Assembly (NCBI GenBank): GCA_958295665.1
Contig: OY282558.1
Coordinates: forward strand, 63,290,789-63,354,788
Direction of reading: 5' to 3'
Origin: Tipula vernalis
Lineage: Eukaryota > Arthropoda > Insecta > Diptera > Tipulidae
DNA: 64,000 nucleotides
Part shown: one piece after another, positions 25,461-37,671 of the stretch
Layout of the letters: the number at the start of each line of letters is the position of its first letter
How positions within the stretch are numbered: the stretch's first letter is position 1
Program-made: the position numbers and the translations under genes
The notes under the pieces: model-generated
Told to the model about the DNA's origin: nothing
Databases searched by the model: none
What the model saw: only the letters and a program-made list of their open reading frames with translations

Positions 25461-27724
25461 ATGTATGGTTTAGCAATTACAGGTCCCGTGACCTATTATT
25501 TGAGGTATGAAGAACCGCAATCTGAGCACAATTGCAGATTTTGGATTTTTACAGCTCTGAATCGGCTGAGCTATAGTAAGGTGATTTTCTTCGAATCGAA
25601 TTTGCTACGAAATGTATGGTTTAGCAATTACAGGTCCCGTGACCTATCATTTAAGGTATCTAGAACCGCAATCTGAGCACAATTGCAGATTTTGGATTTT
25701 TACAGCTCTGAATCGGCTGAGCTATAGTAAGGTGATTTTCTTCGAATCGAATTTGCTACGAAATGTATGGTTTAGCAATTACAGGTCCCGTGACCTATCA
25801 TTTAAGGTATCTAGAACCGCAATCTGAGCACAATTGCAGATTTTGGATTTTTACAGCTCTGAATCGGCTGAGCTATAGTAAGGTGATTTTCTTCGAATCG
25901 AATTTGCTACGAAATGTATGGTTTAGCAATTACAGGTCCCGTGACCTATCATTTAAGGTATCTAGAACCGCAATCTGAGCACAATTGCAGATTTTGGATT
26001 TTTACAGCTCTGAATCGGCTGAGCTATAGTAAGGTGATTTTCTTCGAATCGAATTTGCTACGAAATGTATGGTTTAGCAATTACAGGTCCCGTGACCTAT
26101 CATTTAAGGTATCTAGAACCGCAATCTGAGCACAATTGCAGATTTTGGATTTTTACAGCTCTGAATCGGCTGAGCTATAGTAAGGTGATTTTCTTCGAAT
26201 CGAATTTGCTACGAAATGTATGGTTTAGCAATTACAGGTCCCGTGACCTATCATTTAAGGTATCTAGCACCGCAATCTGAGCACAATTGCAGATTTTGGA
26301 TTTTTACTACTCTGAATCGGCTGAGCTATAGTAAGGTGATTTTCTTCGAATCGAATTTTCTACGAAATGTATGGTTTAGCAATTACAGGTCCCGTGACCT
26401 ATCATTTAAGGTATCTAGAACCGCAATCTGAGCACAATTGCAGATTTTGGATTTTTACAGCTCTGAATCGGCTGAGCTATAGTAAGGTGATTTTCTTCGA
26501 ATCGAATTTGCTACGAAATGTATGGTTTAGCAATTACAGGTCCCGTGACCTATCATTTAAGGTATCTAGAACCGCAATCTGAGCACAATTGCAGATTTTG
26601 GATTTTTACTACTCTGAATCGGCTGAGCTATAGTAAGGTGATTTTCTTCGAATCGAATTTTCTACGAAATGTATGGTTTAGCAATTACAGGTCCCGTGAC
26701 CTATCATTTAAGGTATCTAGAACCGCAATCTGAGCACAATTGCAGATTTTGGATTTTTACAGCTCTGAATCGGCTGAGCTATAGTAAGGTGATTTTCTTC
26801 GAATCGAATTTGCTACGAAATGTATGGTTTAGCAATTACAGGTCCCGTGACCTATTATTTGAGGTATGAAGAACCGCAATCTGAGCACAATTGCAGATTT
26901 TGGATTTTTACAGCTCTGAATCGGCTGAGCTATAGTAAGGTGATTTTCTTCGAATCGAATTTGCTACGAAATGTATGGTTTAGCAATTACAGGTCCCGTG
27001 ACCTATCATTTAAGGTATCTAGAACCGCAATCTGAGCACAATTGCAGATTTTGGATTTTTACAGCTCTGAATCGGCTGAGCTATAGTAAGGTGATTTTCT
27101 TCGAATCGAATTTGCTACGAAATGTATGGTTTAGCAATTACAGGTCCCGTGACCTATCATTTAAGGTATCTAGAACCGCAATCTGAGCACAATTGCAGAT
27201 TTTGGATTTTTACAGCTCTGAATCGGCTGAGCTATAGTAAGGTGATTTTCTTCGAATCGAATTTGCTACGAAATGTATGGTTTAGCAATTACAGGTCCCG
27301 TGACCTATCATTTAAGGTATCTAGAACCGCAATCTGAGCACAATTGCAGATTTTGGATTTTTACAGCTCTGAATCGGCTGAGCTATAGTAAGGTGATTTT
27401 CTTCGAATCGAATTTTCTACGAAATGTATGGTTTAGCAATTACAGGTCCCGTGACCTATCATTTAAGGTATCTAGAACCGCAATCTGAGCACAATTGCAG
27501 ATTTTGGATTTTTACAGCTCTGAATCGGCTGAGCTATAGTAAGGTGATTTTCTTCGAATCGAATTTGCTACGAAATGTATGGTTTAGCAATTACAGGTCC
27601 CGTGACCTATTATTTGAGGTATGAAGAACCGCAATCTGAGCACAATTGCAGATTTTGGATTTTTACAGCTCTGAATCGGCTGAGCTATAGTAAGGTGATT
27701 TCTTCGAATCGATTTTTCTGTGAA
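25461..27724 (+). repeat. S-only tract (15 consecutive S monomers)
   Basis: Fifteen S monomers occur in a row without any L unit, mostly the Sb haplotype at strict 151-bp spacing. It includes the first CTAGCACC junction of the window (near 26263) with TACTACTCTG in the next monomer, and a second TACTACTCTG monomer after an ordinary CTAGAACC junction (unit at 26518). Confidence 0.9.
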
Positions 27725-27770
27725 ATGTATGGAAATAATCAACCAATTTCAACGCGGTTTGGCATAACAA
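25914..27770 (+). repeat. Segmental duplicate, copy 1 (offset 5430 bp)
   Basis: The variant order in this block reappears 5430 bp downstream: CTAGCACC junction, TACTACTCTG monomer, Sb, a second TACTACTCTG monomer with CTAGAACC, Sb, an Sa monomer at 26820, Sb, Sb, and an AATTTTCTACG linker near 27415. The match stops near 27770, where this copy enters a hybrid L/S monomer and the other copy has an ordinary L. Confidence 0.8.
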
Positions 27771-27905
27771 TTACAGGTCCCGTGACCTATCATTTAAGGT
27801 ATGAAGAACCGCAATCGGAGCACAATTGCAGATTTTGGATTTTTACAGCTCTGAATCGGCTGAGCTATAGTAAGGTGATTTTCTTCGAATCGAATTTGCT
27901 ACGAA
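27725..27905 (+). repeat. Hybrid L/S monomer
   Basis: The unit has the L-specific linker and 35-base insert, but after CAATTACAGGTC it continues with the S centre CCGTGACC and TATCATTTAAGGTATGAAG. Other L units have TTGAGACC and TATCATTTGAGGTATCAAG. The switch lies within the shared CAATTACAGGTC. The downstream half matches the S monomer at 24166, including CAATCGGAGC, so this is a crossover or conversion joint. Confidence 0.85.
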
Positions 27906-28718
27906 ATGTATGGTTTAGCAATTACAGGTCCCGTGACCTATCATTTAAGGTATCTAGAACCGCAATCTAAGCACAATTGCAGATTTTGGATTTTTACAGC
28001 TCTGAATCGGCTGAGCTATAGTAAGGTGATTTTCTTCGAATCGAATTTTCTACGAAATGTATGGTTTAGCAATTACAGGTCCCGTGACCTATCATTTAAG
28101 GTAACTAGAACCGCAATCTGAGCACAATTGCAGATTTTGGATTTTTACAGCTCTGAATCGGCTGAGCTATAGTAAGGTGATTTCTTCGAATCGATTTTTC
28201 TGTGAAATGTATGGAAATAATCAACCAATTTCAACGCGGTTTGGCATAACAATTACAGGTCTCGAGACCTATCATTTGAGGTATCAAGAACCGCAATCGG
28301 AGCACAATTGCAGATTTTGGATTTTTACAGCTCTGAATCGGCTGAGCTATAGTAAGGTGATTTTCTTCGAATCGAATTTTCTACGAAATGTATGGTTTAG
28401 CAATTACAGGTCCCGTGACCTATCATTTAAGGTATGAAGAACCGCAATCGAAGCACAATTGCAGATTTTGGATTTTTACAGCTCTGAATCGGCTGAGCTA
28501 TAGTAAGGTGATTTCTTCGAATCGATTTTTCTGTGAAATGTATGGAAATAATCAACCAATTTCAACGCGGTTTGGCATAACAATTACAGGTCTTGAGACC
28601 TATCATTTGAGGTATCAAGAACCGCAATCGGAGCACAATTGCAGATTTTGGATTTTTACAGCTCTGAATCGGCTGAGCTATAGTAAGGTGATTTTCTTCG
28701 AATCGAATTTGCTACGAA
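27770..28718 (+). repeat. Third, displaced copy of the 964-bp block
   Basis: Repeats the same markers 4553 bp downstream of the first copy: CAATCTAAGC near 27965, GGTAACTAGAACC near 28101, and the AGGTCTCGAGACCT palindrome at 28257-28270. It begins inside a hybrid L/S monomer at about 27770, which looks like the recombination joint. It therefore resembles the first copy (23353) more than the second. Confidence 0.75.
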
Positions 28719-29472
28719 ATGTATGGTTTAGCAATTACAGGTCCCGTGACCTATTATTTGAGGTATGAAGAACCGCAATCTGAGCACAATTGCAGATTTT
28801 GGATTTTTACAGCTCTGAATCGGCTGAGCTATAGTAAGGTGATTTTCTTCGAATCGAATTTGCTACGAAATGTATGGTTTAGCAATTACAGGTCCCGTGA
28901 CCTATCATTTAAGGTATCTAGAACCGCAATCTGAGCACAATTGCAGATTTTGGATTTTTACAGCTCTGAATCGGCTGAGCTATAGTAAGGTGATTTTCTT
29001 CGAATCGAATTTGCTACGAAATGTATGGTTTAGCAATTACAGGTCCCGTGACCTATCATTTAAGGTATCTAGAACCGCAATCTGAGCACAATTGCAGATT
29101 TTGGATTTTTACAGCTCTGAATCGGCTGAGCTATAGTAAGGTGATTTTCTTCGAATCGAATTTTCTACGAAATGTATGGTTTAGCAATTACAGGTCCCGT
29201 GACCTATCATTTAAGGTATCTAGAACCGCAATCTGAGCACAATTGCAGATTTTGGATTTTTACAGCTCTGAATCGGCTGAGCTATAGTAAGGTGATTTTC
29301 TTCGAATCGAATTTGCTACGAAATGTATGGTTTAGCAATTACAGGTCCCGTGACCTATTATTTGAGGTATGAAGAACCGCAATCTGAGCACAATTGCAGA
29401 TTTTGGATTTTTACAGCTCTGAATCGGCTGAGCTATAGTAAGGTGATTTCTTCGAATCGATTTTTCTGTGAA

Positions 29473-29833
29473 ATGTATGGAAATAATCAACCAATTTCAA
29501 CGCGGTTTGGCATAACAATTACAGGTCTTGAGACCTATCATTTGAGGTATCAAGAACCGCAATCGGAGCACAATTGCAGATTTTGGATTTTTACAGCTCT
29601 GAATCGGCTGAGCTATAGTAAGGTGATTTCTTCGAATCGATTTTTCTGTGAAATGTATGGAAATAATCAACCAATTTCAACGCGGTTTGGCATAACAATT
29701 ACAGGTCTTGAGACCTATCATTTGAGGTATCAAGAACCGCAATCGGAGCACAATTGCAGATTTTGGATTTTTACAGCTCTGAATCGGCTGAGCTATAGTA
29801 AGGTGATTTTCTTCGAATCGAATTTGCTACGAA
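29473..29833 (+). repeat. L-L tandem pair
   Basis: Two L monomers follow each other (ATGTATGG at 29473 and 29653, 180 bp apart) without an intervening S. This arrangement is very rare here. Both L units carry CAATCGGAGC and look near-identical, consistent with slippage or unequal exchange by one L. Confidence 0.9.
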
Positions 29834-32800
29834 ATGTATGGTTTAGCAATTACAGGTCCCGTGACCTATTATTTGAGGTATGAAGAACCGCAATCTGAGC
29901 ACAATTGCAGATTTTGGATTTTTACAGCTCTGAATCGGCTGAGCTATAGTAAGGTGATTTTCTTCGAATCGAATTTGCTACGAAATGTATGGTTTAGCAA
30001 TTACAGGTCCCGTGACCTATCATTTAAGGTATCTAGAACCGCAATCTGAGCACAATTGCAGATTTTGGATTTTTACAGCTCTGAATCGGCTGAGCTATAG
30101 TAAGGTGATTTTCTTCGAATCGAATTTGCTACGAAATGTATGGTTTAGCAATTACAGGTCCCGTGACCTATCATTTAAGGTATCTAGAACCGCAATCTGA
30201 GCACAATTGCAGATTTTGGATTTTTACAGCTCTGAATCGGCTGAGCTATAGTAAGGTGATTTTCTTCGAATCGAATTTGCTACGAAATGTATGGTTTAGC
30301 AATTACAGGTCCCGTGACCTATCATTTAAGGTATCTAGCACCGCAATCTGAGCACAATTGCAGATTTTGGATTTTTACTACTCTGAATCGGCTGAGCTAT
30401 AGTAAGGTGATTTTCTTCGAATCGAATTTTCTACGAAATGTATGGTTTAGCAATTACAGGTCCCGTGACCTATCATTTAAGGTATCTAGAACCGCAATCT
30501 GAGCACAATTGCAGATTTTGGATTTTTACAGCTCTGAATCGGCTGAGCTATAGTAAGGTGATTTTCTTCGAATCGAATTTGCTACGAAATGTATGGTTTA
30601 GCAATTACAGGTCCCGTGACCTATCATTTAAGGTATCTAGAACCGCAATCTGAGCACAATTGCAGATTTTGGATTTTTACAGCTCTGAATCGGCTGAGCT
30701 ATAGTAAGGTGATTTTCTTCGAATCGAATTTGCTACGAAATGTATGGTTTAGCAATTACAGGTCCCGTGACCTATCATTTAAGGTATCTAGAACCGCAAT
30801 CTGAGCACAATTGCAGATTTTGGATTTTTACAGCTCTGAATCGGCTGAGCTATAGTAAGGTGATTTTCTTCGAATCGAATTTGCTACGAAATGTATGGTT
30901 TAGCAATTACAGGTCCCGTGACCTATCATTTAAGGTATCTAGCACCGCAATCTGAGCACAATTGCAGATTTTGGATTTTTACTACTCTGAATCGGCTGAG
31001 CTATAGTAAGGTGATTTTCTTCGAATCGAATTTTCTACGAAATGTATGGTTTAGCAATTACAGGTCCCGTGACCTATCATTTAAGGTATCTAGAACCGCA
31101 ATCTGAGCACAATTGCAGATTTTGGATTTTTACAGCTCTGAATCGGCTGAGCTATAGTAAGGTGATTTTCTTCGAATCGAATTTGCTACGAAATGTATGG
31201 TTTAGCAATTACAGGTCCCGTGACCTATTATTTGAGGTATGAAGAACCGCAATCTGAGCACAATTGCAGATTTTGGATTTTTACAGCTCTGAATCGGCTG
31301 AGCTATAGTAAGGTGATTTTCTTCGAATCGAATTTGCTACGAAATGTATGGTTTAGCAATTACAGGTCCCGTGACCTATCATTTAAGGTATCTAGAACCG
31401 CAATCTGAGCACAATTGCAGATTTTGGATTTTTACAGCTCTGAATCGGCTGAGCTATAGTAAGGTGATTTTCTTCGAATCGAATTTGCTACGAAATGTAT
31501 GGTTTAGCAATTACAGGTCCCGTGACCTATCATTTAAGGTATCTAGAACCGCAATCTGAGCACAATTGCAGATTTTGGATTTTTACAGCTCTGAATCGGC
31601 TGAGCTATAGTAAGGTGATTTTCTTCGAATCGAATTTGCTACGAAATGTATGGTTTAGCAATTACAGGTCCCGTGACCTATCATTTAAGGTATCTAGCAC
31701 CGCAATCTGAGCACAATTGCAGATTTTGGATTTTTACTACTCTGAATCGGCTGAGCTATAGTAAGGTGATTTTCTTCGAATCGAATTTTCTACGAAATGT
31801 ATGGTTTAGCAATTACAGGTCCCGTGACCTATCATTTAAGGTATCTAGAACCGCAATCTGAGCACAATTGCAGATTTTGGATTTTTACAGCTCTGAATCG
31901 GCTGAGCTATAGTAAGGTGATTTTCTTCGAATCGAATTTGCTACGAAATGTATGGTTTAGCAATTACAGGTCCCGTGACCTATCATTTAAGGTATCTAGA
32001 ACCGCAATCTGAGCACAATTGCAGATTTTGGATTTTTACTACTCTGAATCGGCTGAGCTATAGTAAGGTGATTTTCTTCGAATCGAATTTTCTACGAAAT
32101 GTATGGTTTAGCAATTACAGGTCCCGTGACCTATCATTTAAGGTATCTAGAACCGCAATCTGAGCACAATTGCAGATTTTGGATTTTTACAGCTCTGAAT
32201 CGGCTGAGCTATAGTAAGGTGATTTTCTTCGAATCGAATTTGCTACGAAATGTATGGTTTAGCAATTACAGGTCCCGTGACCTATTATTTGAGGTATGAA
32301 GAACCGCAATCTGAGCACAATTGCAGATTTTGGATTTTTACAGCTCTGAATCGGCTGAGCTATAGTAAGGTGATTTTCTTCGAATCGAATTTGCTACGAA
32401 ATGTATGGTTTAGCAATTACAGGTCCCGTGACCTATCATTTAAGGTATCTAGAACCGCAATCTGAGCACAATTGCAGATTTTGGATTTTTACAGCTCTGA
32501 ATCGGCTGAGCTATAGTAAGGTGATTTTCTTCGAATCGAATTTGCTACGAAATGTATGGTTTAGCAATTACAGGTCCCGTGACCTATCATTTAAGGTATC
32601 TAGAACCGCAATCTGAGCACAATTGCAGATTTTGGATTTTTACAGCTCTGAATCGGCTGAGCTATAGTAAGGTGATTTTCTTCGAATCGAATTTGCTACG
32701 AAATGTATGGTTTAGCAATTACAGGTCCCGTGACCTATCATTTAAGGTATCTAGAACCGCAATCTGAGCACAATTGCAGATTTTGGATTTTTACAGCTCT

Positions 32801-33154
32801 GAATCGGCTGAGCTATAGTAAGGTGATTTTCTTCGAATCGAATTTTCTACGAAATGTATGGTTTAGCAATTACAGGTCCCGTGACCTATCATTTAAGGTA
32901 TCTAGAACCGCAATCTGAGCACAATTGCAGATTTTGGATTTTTACAGCTCTGAATCGGCTGAGCTATAGTAAGGTGATTTTCTTCGAATCGAATTTGCTA
33001 CGAAATGTATGGTTTAGCAATTACAGGTCCCGTGACCTATTATTTGAGGTATGAAGAACCGCAATCTGAGCACAATTGCAGATTTTGGATTTTTACAGCT
33101 CTGAATCGGCTGAGCTATAGTAAGGTGATTTCTTCGAATCGATTTTTCTGTGAA
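29834..33154 (+). repeat. Longest S-only tract (22 consecutive S monomers)
   Basis: Twenty-two S monomers at 151-bp spacing, with no L unit for about 3.3 kb. Most are Sb. CTAGCACC plus TACTACTCTG pairs occur at the units ending near 30340, 30944 and 31699. Confidence 0.9.
30136..31192 (+). repeat. 604-bp (4 x S) local tandem duplication
   Basis: Four-monomer blocks start at 30136 and 30740. Both have the CTAGCACC junction in the first monomer, then TACTACTCTG with an AATTTTCTACG linker in the second. The second copy diverges after about 31192, where an Sa monomer follows. A third CTAGCACC pair lies 755 bp further on, suggesting step-wise gain or loss of whole monomers. Confidence 0.7.
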
Positions 33155-33200
33155 ATGTATGGAAATAATCAACCAATTTCAACGCGGTTTGGCATAACAA
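31344..33200 (+). repeat. Segmental duplicate, copy 2 (offset 5430 bp)
   Basis: Corresponds monomer by monomer to about 25.91-27.77 kb (26216 to 31646, 26518 to 31948, 26820 to 32250, 27273 to 32703, 27575 to 33005). The shared CTAGAACC plus TACTACTCTG recombinant monomer (26518 and 31948) is found nowhere else in the window, which supports common descent of the two blocks. Confidence 0.8.
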
Positions 33201-35837
33201 TTACAGGTCTTGAGACCTATCATTTGAGGTATCAAGAACCGCAATCGGAGCACAATTGCAGATTTTGGATTTTTACAGCTCTGAATCGGCTGAGCTATAG
33301 TAAGGTGATTTTCTTCGAATCGAATTTGCTACGAAATGTATGGTTTAGCAATTACAGGTCCCGTGACCTATTATTTGAGGTATGAAGAACCGCAATCTGA
33401 GCACAATTGCAGATTTTGGATTTTTACAGCTCTGAATCGGCTGAGCTATAGTAAGGTGATTTTCTTCGAATCGAATTTGCTACGAAATGTATGGTTTAGC
33501 AATTACAGGTCCCGTGACCTATCATTTAAGGTATCTAGAACCGCAATCTGAGCACAATTGCAGATTTTGGATTTTTACAGCTCTGAATCGGCTGAGCTAT
33601 AGTAAGGTGATTTTCTTCGAATCGAATTTGCTACGAAATGTATGGTTTAGCAATTACAGGTCCCGTGACCTATTATTTGAGGTATGAAGAACCGCAATCT
33701 GAGCACAATTGCAGATTTTGGATTTTTACAGCTCTGAATCGGCTGAGCTATAGTAAGGTGATTTCTTCGAATCGATTTTTCTGTGAAATGTATGGAAATA
33801 ATCAACCAATTTCAACGCGGTTTGGCATAACAATTACAGGTCTTGAGACCTATCATTTGAGGTATCAAGAACCGCAATCTGAGCACAATTGCAGATTTTG
33901 GATTTTTACAGCTCTGAATCGGCTGAGCTATAGTAAGGTGATTTTCTTCGAATCGAATTTGCTACGAAATGTATGGTTTAGCAATTACAGGTCCCGTGAC
34001 CTATTATTTGAGGTATGAAGAACCGCAATCTGAGCACAATTGCAGATTTTGGATTTTTACAGCTCTGAATCGGCTGAGCTATAGTAAGGTGATTTCTTCG
34101 AATCGATTTTTCTGTGAAATGTATGGAAATAATCAACCAATTTCAACGCGGTTTGGCATAACAATTACAGGTCTTGAGACCTATCATTTGAGGTATCAAG
34201 AACCGCAATCGGAGCACAATTGCAGATTTTGGATTTTTACAGCTCTGAATCGGCTGAGCTATAGTAAGGTGATTTTCTTCGAATCGAATTTGCTACGAAA
34301 TGTATGGTTTAGCAATTACAGGTCCCGTGACCTATTATTTGAGGTATGAAGAACCGCAATCTGAGCACAATTGCAGATTTTGGATTTTTACAGCTCTGAA
34401 TCGGCTGAGCTATAGTAAGGTGATTTTCTTCGAATCGAATTTGCTACGAAATGTATGGTTTAGCAATTACAGGTCCCGTGACCTATCATTTAAGGTATCT
34501 AGAACCGCAATCTGAGCACAATTGCAGATTTTGGATTTTTACAGCTCTGAATCGGCTGAGCTATAGTAAGGTGATTTTCTTCGAATCGAATTTGCTACGA
34601 AATGTATGGTTTAGCAATTACAGGTCCCGTGACCTATCATTTAAGGTATCTAGAACCGCAATCTGAGCACAATTGCAGATTTTGGATTTTTACAGCTCTG
34701 AATCGGCTGAGCTATAGTAAGGTGATTTTCTTCGAATCGAATTTTCTACGAAATGTATGGTTTAGCAATTACAGGTCCCGTGACCTATCATTTAAGGTAT
34801 CTAGAACCGCAATCTGAGCACAATTGCAGATTTTGGATTTTTACAGCTCTGAATCGGCTGAGCTATAGTAAGGTGATTTTCTTCGAATCGAATTTGCTAC
34901 GAAATGTATGGTTTAGCAATTACAGGTCCCGTGACCTATTATTTGAGGTATGAAGAACCGCAATCTGAGCACAATTGCAGATTTTGGATTTTTACAGCTC
35001 TGAATCGGCTGAGCTATAGTAAGGTGATTTCTTCGAATCGATTTTTCTGTGAAATGTATGGAAATAATCAACCAATTTCAACGCGGTTTGGCATAACAAT
35101 TACAGGTCTTGAGACCTATCATTTGAGGTATCAAGAACCGCAATCGGAGCACAATTGCAGATTTTGGATTTTTACAGCTCTGAATCGGCTGAGCTATAGT
35201 AAGGTGATTTTCTTCGAATCGAATTTGCTACGAAATGTATGGTTTAGCAATTACAGGTCCCGTGACCTATCATTTAAGGTATCTAGAACCGCAATCTGAG
35301 CACAATTGCAGATTTTGGATTTTTACAGCTCTGAATCGGCTGAGCTATAGTAAGGTGATTTTCTTCGAATCGAATTTGCTACGAAATGTATGGTTTAGCA
35401 ATTACAGGTCCCGTGACCTATCATTTAAGGTATCTAGAACCGCAATCTGAGCACAATTGCAGATTTTGGATTTTTACAGCTCTGAATCGGCTGAGCTATA
35501 GTAAGGTGATTTTCTTCGAATCGAATTTGCTACGAAATGTATGGTTTAGCAATTACAGGTCCCGTGACCTATCATTTAAGGTATCTAGCACCGCAATCTG
35601 AGCACAATTGCAGATTTTGGATTTTTACTACTCTGAATCGGCTGAGCTATAGTAAGGTGATTTTCTTCGAATCGAATTTGCTACGAAATGTATGGTTTAG
35701 CAATTACAGGTCCCGTGACCTATTATTTGAGGTATGAAGAACCGCAATCTGAGCACAATTGCAGATTTTGGATTTTTACAGCTCTGAATCGGCTGAGCTA
35801 TAGTAAGGTGATTTCTTCGAATCGACTTTTCTGTGAA

Positions 35838-36018
35838 ATGTATGGAAATAATCAACCAATTTCAACGCGGTTTGGCATAACAATTACAGGTCCCGTGACC
35901 TATCATTTAAGGTATCAAGAACCGAAATCGGAGCACAATTGCAGATTTTGGATTTTTACAGCTCTGAATCGGCTGAGCTATAGTAAGGTGATTTTCTTCG
36001 AATCGAATTTGCTACGAA
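35838..36018 (+). repeat. Second hybrid L/S monomer
   Basis: L-type 5-prime part with the rarer ATCGACTTTTCTG linker, then the S-type centre CCGTGACC and TATCATTTAAGG, then an L-type GTATCAAG and the private ACCGAAATCGG. The S-like patch is short and flanked by L sequence on both sides, so it resembles a gene-conversion tract more than a simple crossover. Confidence 0.75.
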
Positions 36019-36982
36019 ATGTATGGTTTAGCAATTACAGGACCCGTGACCTATTATTTGAGGTATGAAGAACCGCAATCTGAGCACAACTGCAGATTTT
36101 GGATTTTTACAGCTCTGAATCGGCTGAGCTATAGTAAGGTGATTTCTTCGAATCGACTTTTCTGTGAAATGTATGGAAATAATCAACCAATTTCAACGCG
36201 GTTTGGCATAACAATTACAGGTCTTGAGACCTATCATTTGAGGTATCAAGAACCGAAATCGGAGCACAATTGCAGATTTTGGATTTTTACAGCTCTGAAT
36301 CGGCTAAGCTATAGTAAGGTGATTTTCTTCGAATCGAATTTTCTACGAAATGTATGGTTTAGCAATTACAGGTCCCGTGACCTATCATTTAAGGTATCTA
36401 GAACCGCAATCTGAGCACAATTGCAGATTTTGGATTTTTACAGCTCTGAATCGGCTGAGCTATAGTAAGGTGATTTTCTTCGAATCGAATTTTCTACGAA
36501 ATGTATGGTTTAGCAATTACAGGTACCGTGACCTATCATTTAAGGTATCTAGAACCGCAATCTGAGCACAATTGCAGATTTTGGATTTTTACAGCTCTGA
36601 ATCGGCTGAGCTATAGTAAGGTGATTTTCTTCGAATCGAATTTTCTACGAAATGTATGGTTTAGCAATTACAGGTCCCGTGACCTATCATTTAAGGTATC
36701 TAGAACCGCAATCTGAGCACAATTGCAGATTTTGGATTTTTACAGCTCTGAATCGGCTGAGCTATAGTAAGGTGATTTCTTCGAATCGATTTTTCTGTGA
36801 AATGTATGGAAATAATCAACCAATTTCAACGCGGTTTGGCATAACAATTACAGGTCTTGAGACCTATCATTTGAGGTATCAAGAACCGCAATCGAAGCAC
36901 AATTGCAGATTTTGGATTTTTACAGCTCTGAATCGGCTGAGCTATAGCAAGGTGATTTTCTTCGAATCGAATTTGCTACGAA
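36019..36982 (+). repeat. Segment B, copy 1 (offset 20449 bp)
   Basis: Shares a dense set of rare changes with 56468-57431: AGGACCCGTGACC, GCACAACTGCAG, ATCGACTTTTCTG, ACCGAAATCGG, CGGCTAAGC, AGGTACCGTGACC, CAATCGAAGC in an L and CTATAGCAAGG. All lie at the same spacing. The match ends at about 36.95-36.98 kb, exactly where segment A begins. Confidence 0.88.
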
Positions 36983-37133
36983 ATGTATGGTTTAGCAATT
37001 ACAGGTCCCGTGACCTATCATTTAAGGTATCTAGCACCGCAATCTGAGCACAATTGCAGATTTTGGATTTTTACTACTCTGAATCGGCTGAGCTATAGTA
37101 AGGTGATTTTCTTCGAATCGAATTTGCTACGAA

Positions 37134-37433
37134 ATGTATGGTTTAGCAATTACAGGTCCCGTGACCTATTATTTGAGGTATGAAGAACCGCAATCTGAGC
37201 ACAATTGCAGATTTTGGATTTTTACAGCTCTGAATCGGCTGAGCTATAGTAAGGTGATTTCTTCGAATCGAATTTGCTACGAAATGTATGGTTTAGCAAT
37301 TACAGGTCCCGTGACCTATTATTTGAGGTATGAAGAACCGCAATCTGAGCACAATTGCAGATTTTGGATTTTTACAGCTCTGAATCGGCTGAGCTATAGT
37401 AAGGTGATTTCTTCGAATCGACTTTTCTGTGAA
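37134..37433 (+). repeat. S-S pair joined by an L-type linker, then S to L
   Basis: The S unit at 37134 ends with the one-base-shorter GTGATTTCTTCGAATCGAA typical of the approach to an L, but it continues with TTTGCTACGAA and another S at 37284 (150-bp spacing). The linker is thus a hybrid whose switch lies within CTTCGAATCGA. The same is seen at 51438-51737. Confidence 0.85.
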
Positions 37434-37586
37434 ATGTATGGAAATAATCAACCAATTTCAACGCGGTTTGGCGTAACAATTACAGGTCTTGAGACCTATC
37501 ATTTGAGGTATCAAGAACCGAAATCGGAGCACAATTGCAGATTTTGGATTTTTACAGCTCTGAATCGGCTGAGCTATAGTAAGGTG

Positions 37587-37671
37587 ACGAAATGCAGATT
37601 TTGGATTTTTACAGCTCTGAATCGGCTGAGCTATAGTAAGGTGATTTTCTTCGAATCGAATTTGCTACGAA
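37587..37671 (+). repeat. Truncated monomer with deletion joint
   Basis: The array reads AAGGTGACGAAATGCAGATTT: GTGA is followed by CGAAATG (the normal end of a linker) and then directly by the CAGATTTTGG of a core. Most of a linker and the first half of a monomer are missing, leaving an extra piece of about 57 bp. The unit from 37434 to the next ATGTATGG is 238 bp in place of 181 bp. The identical joint recurs at 51891. Confidence 0.9.
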
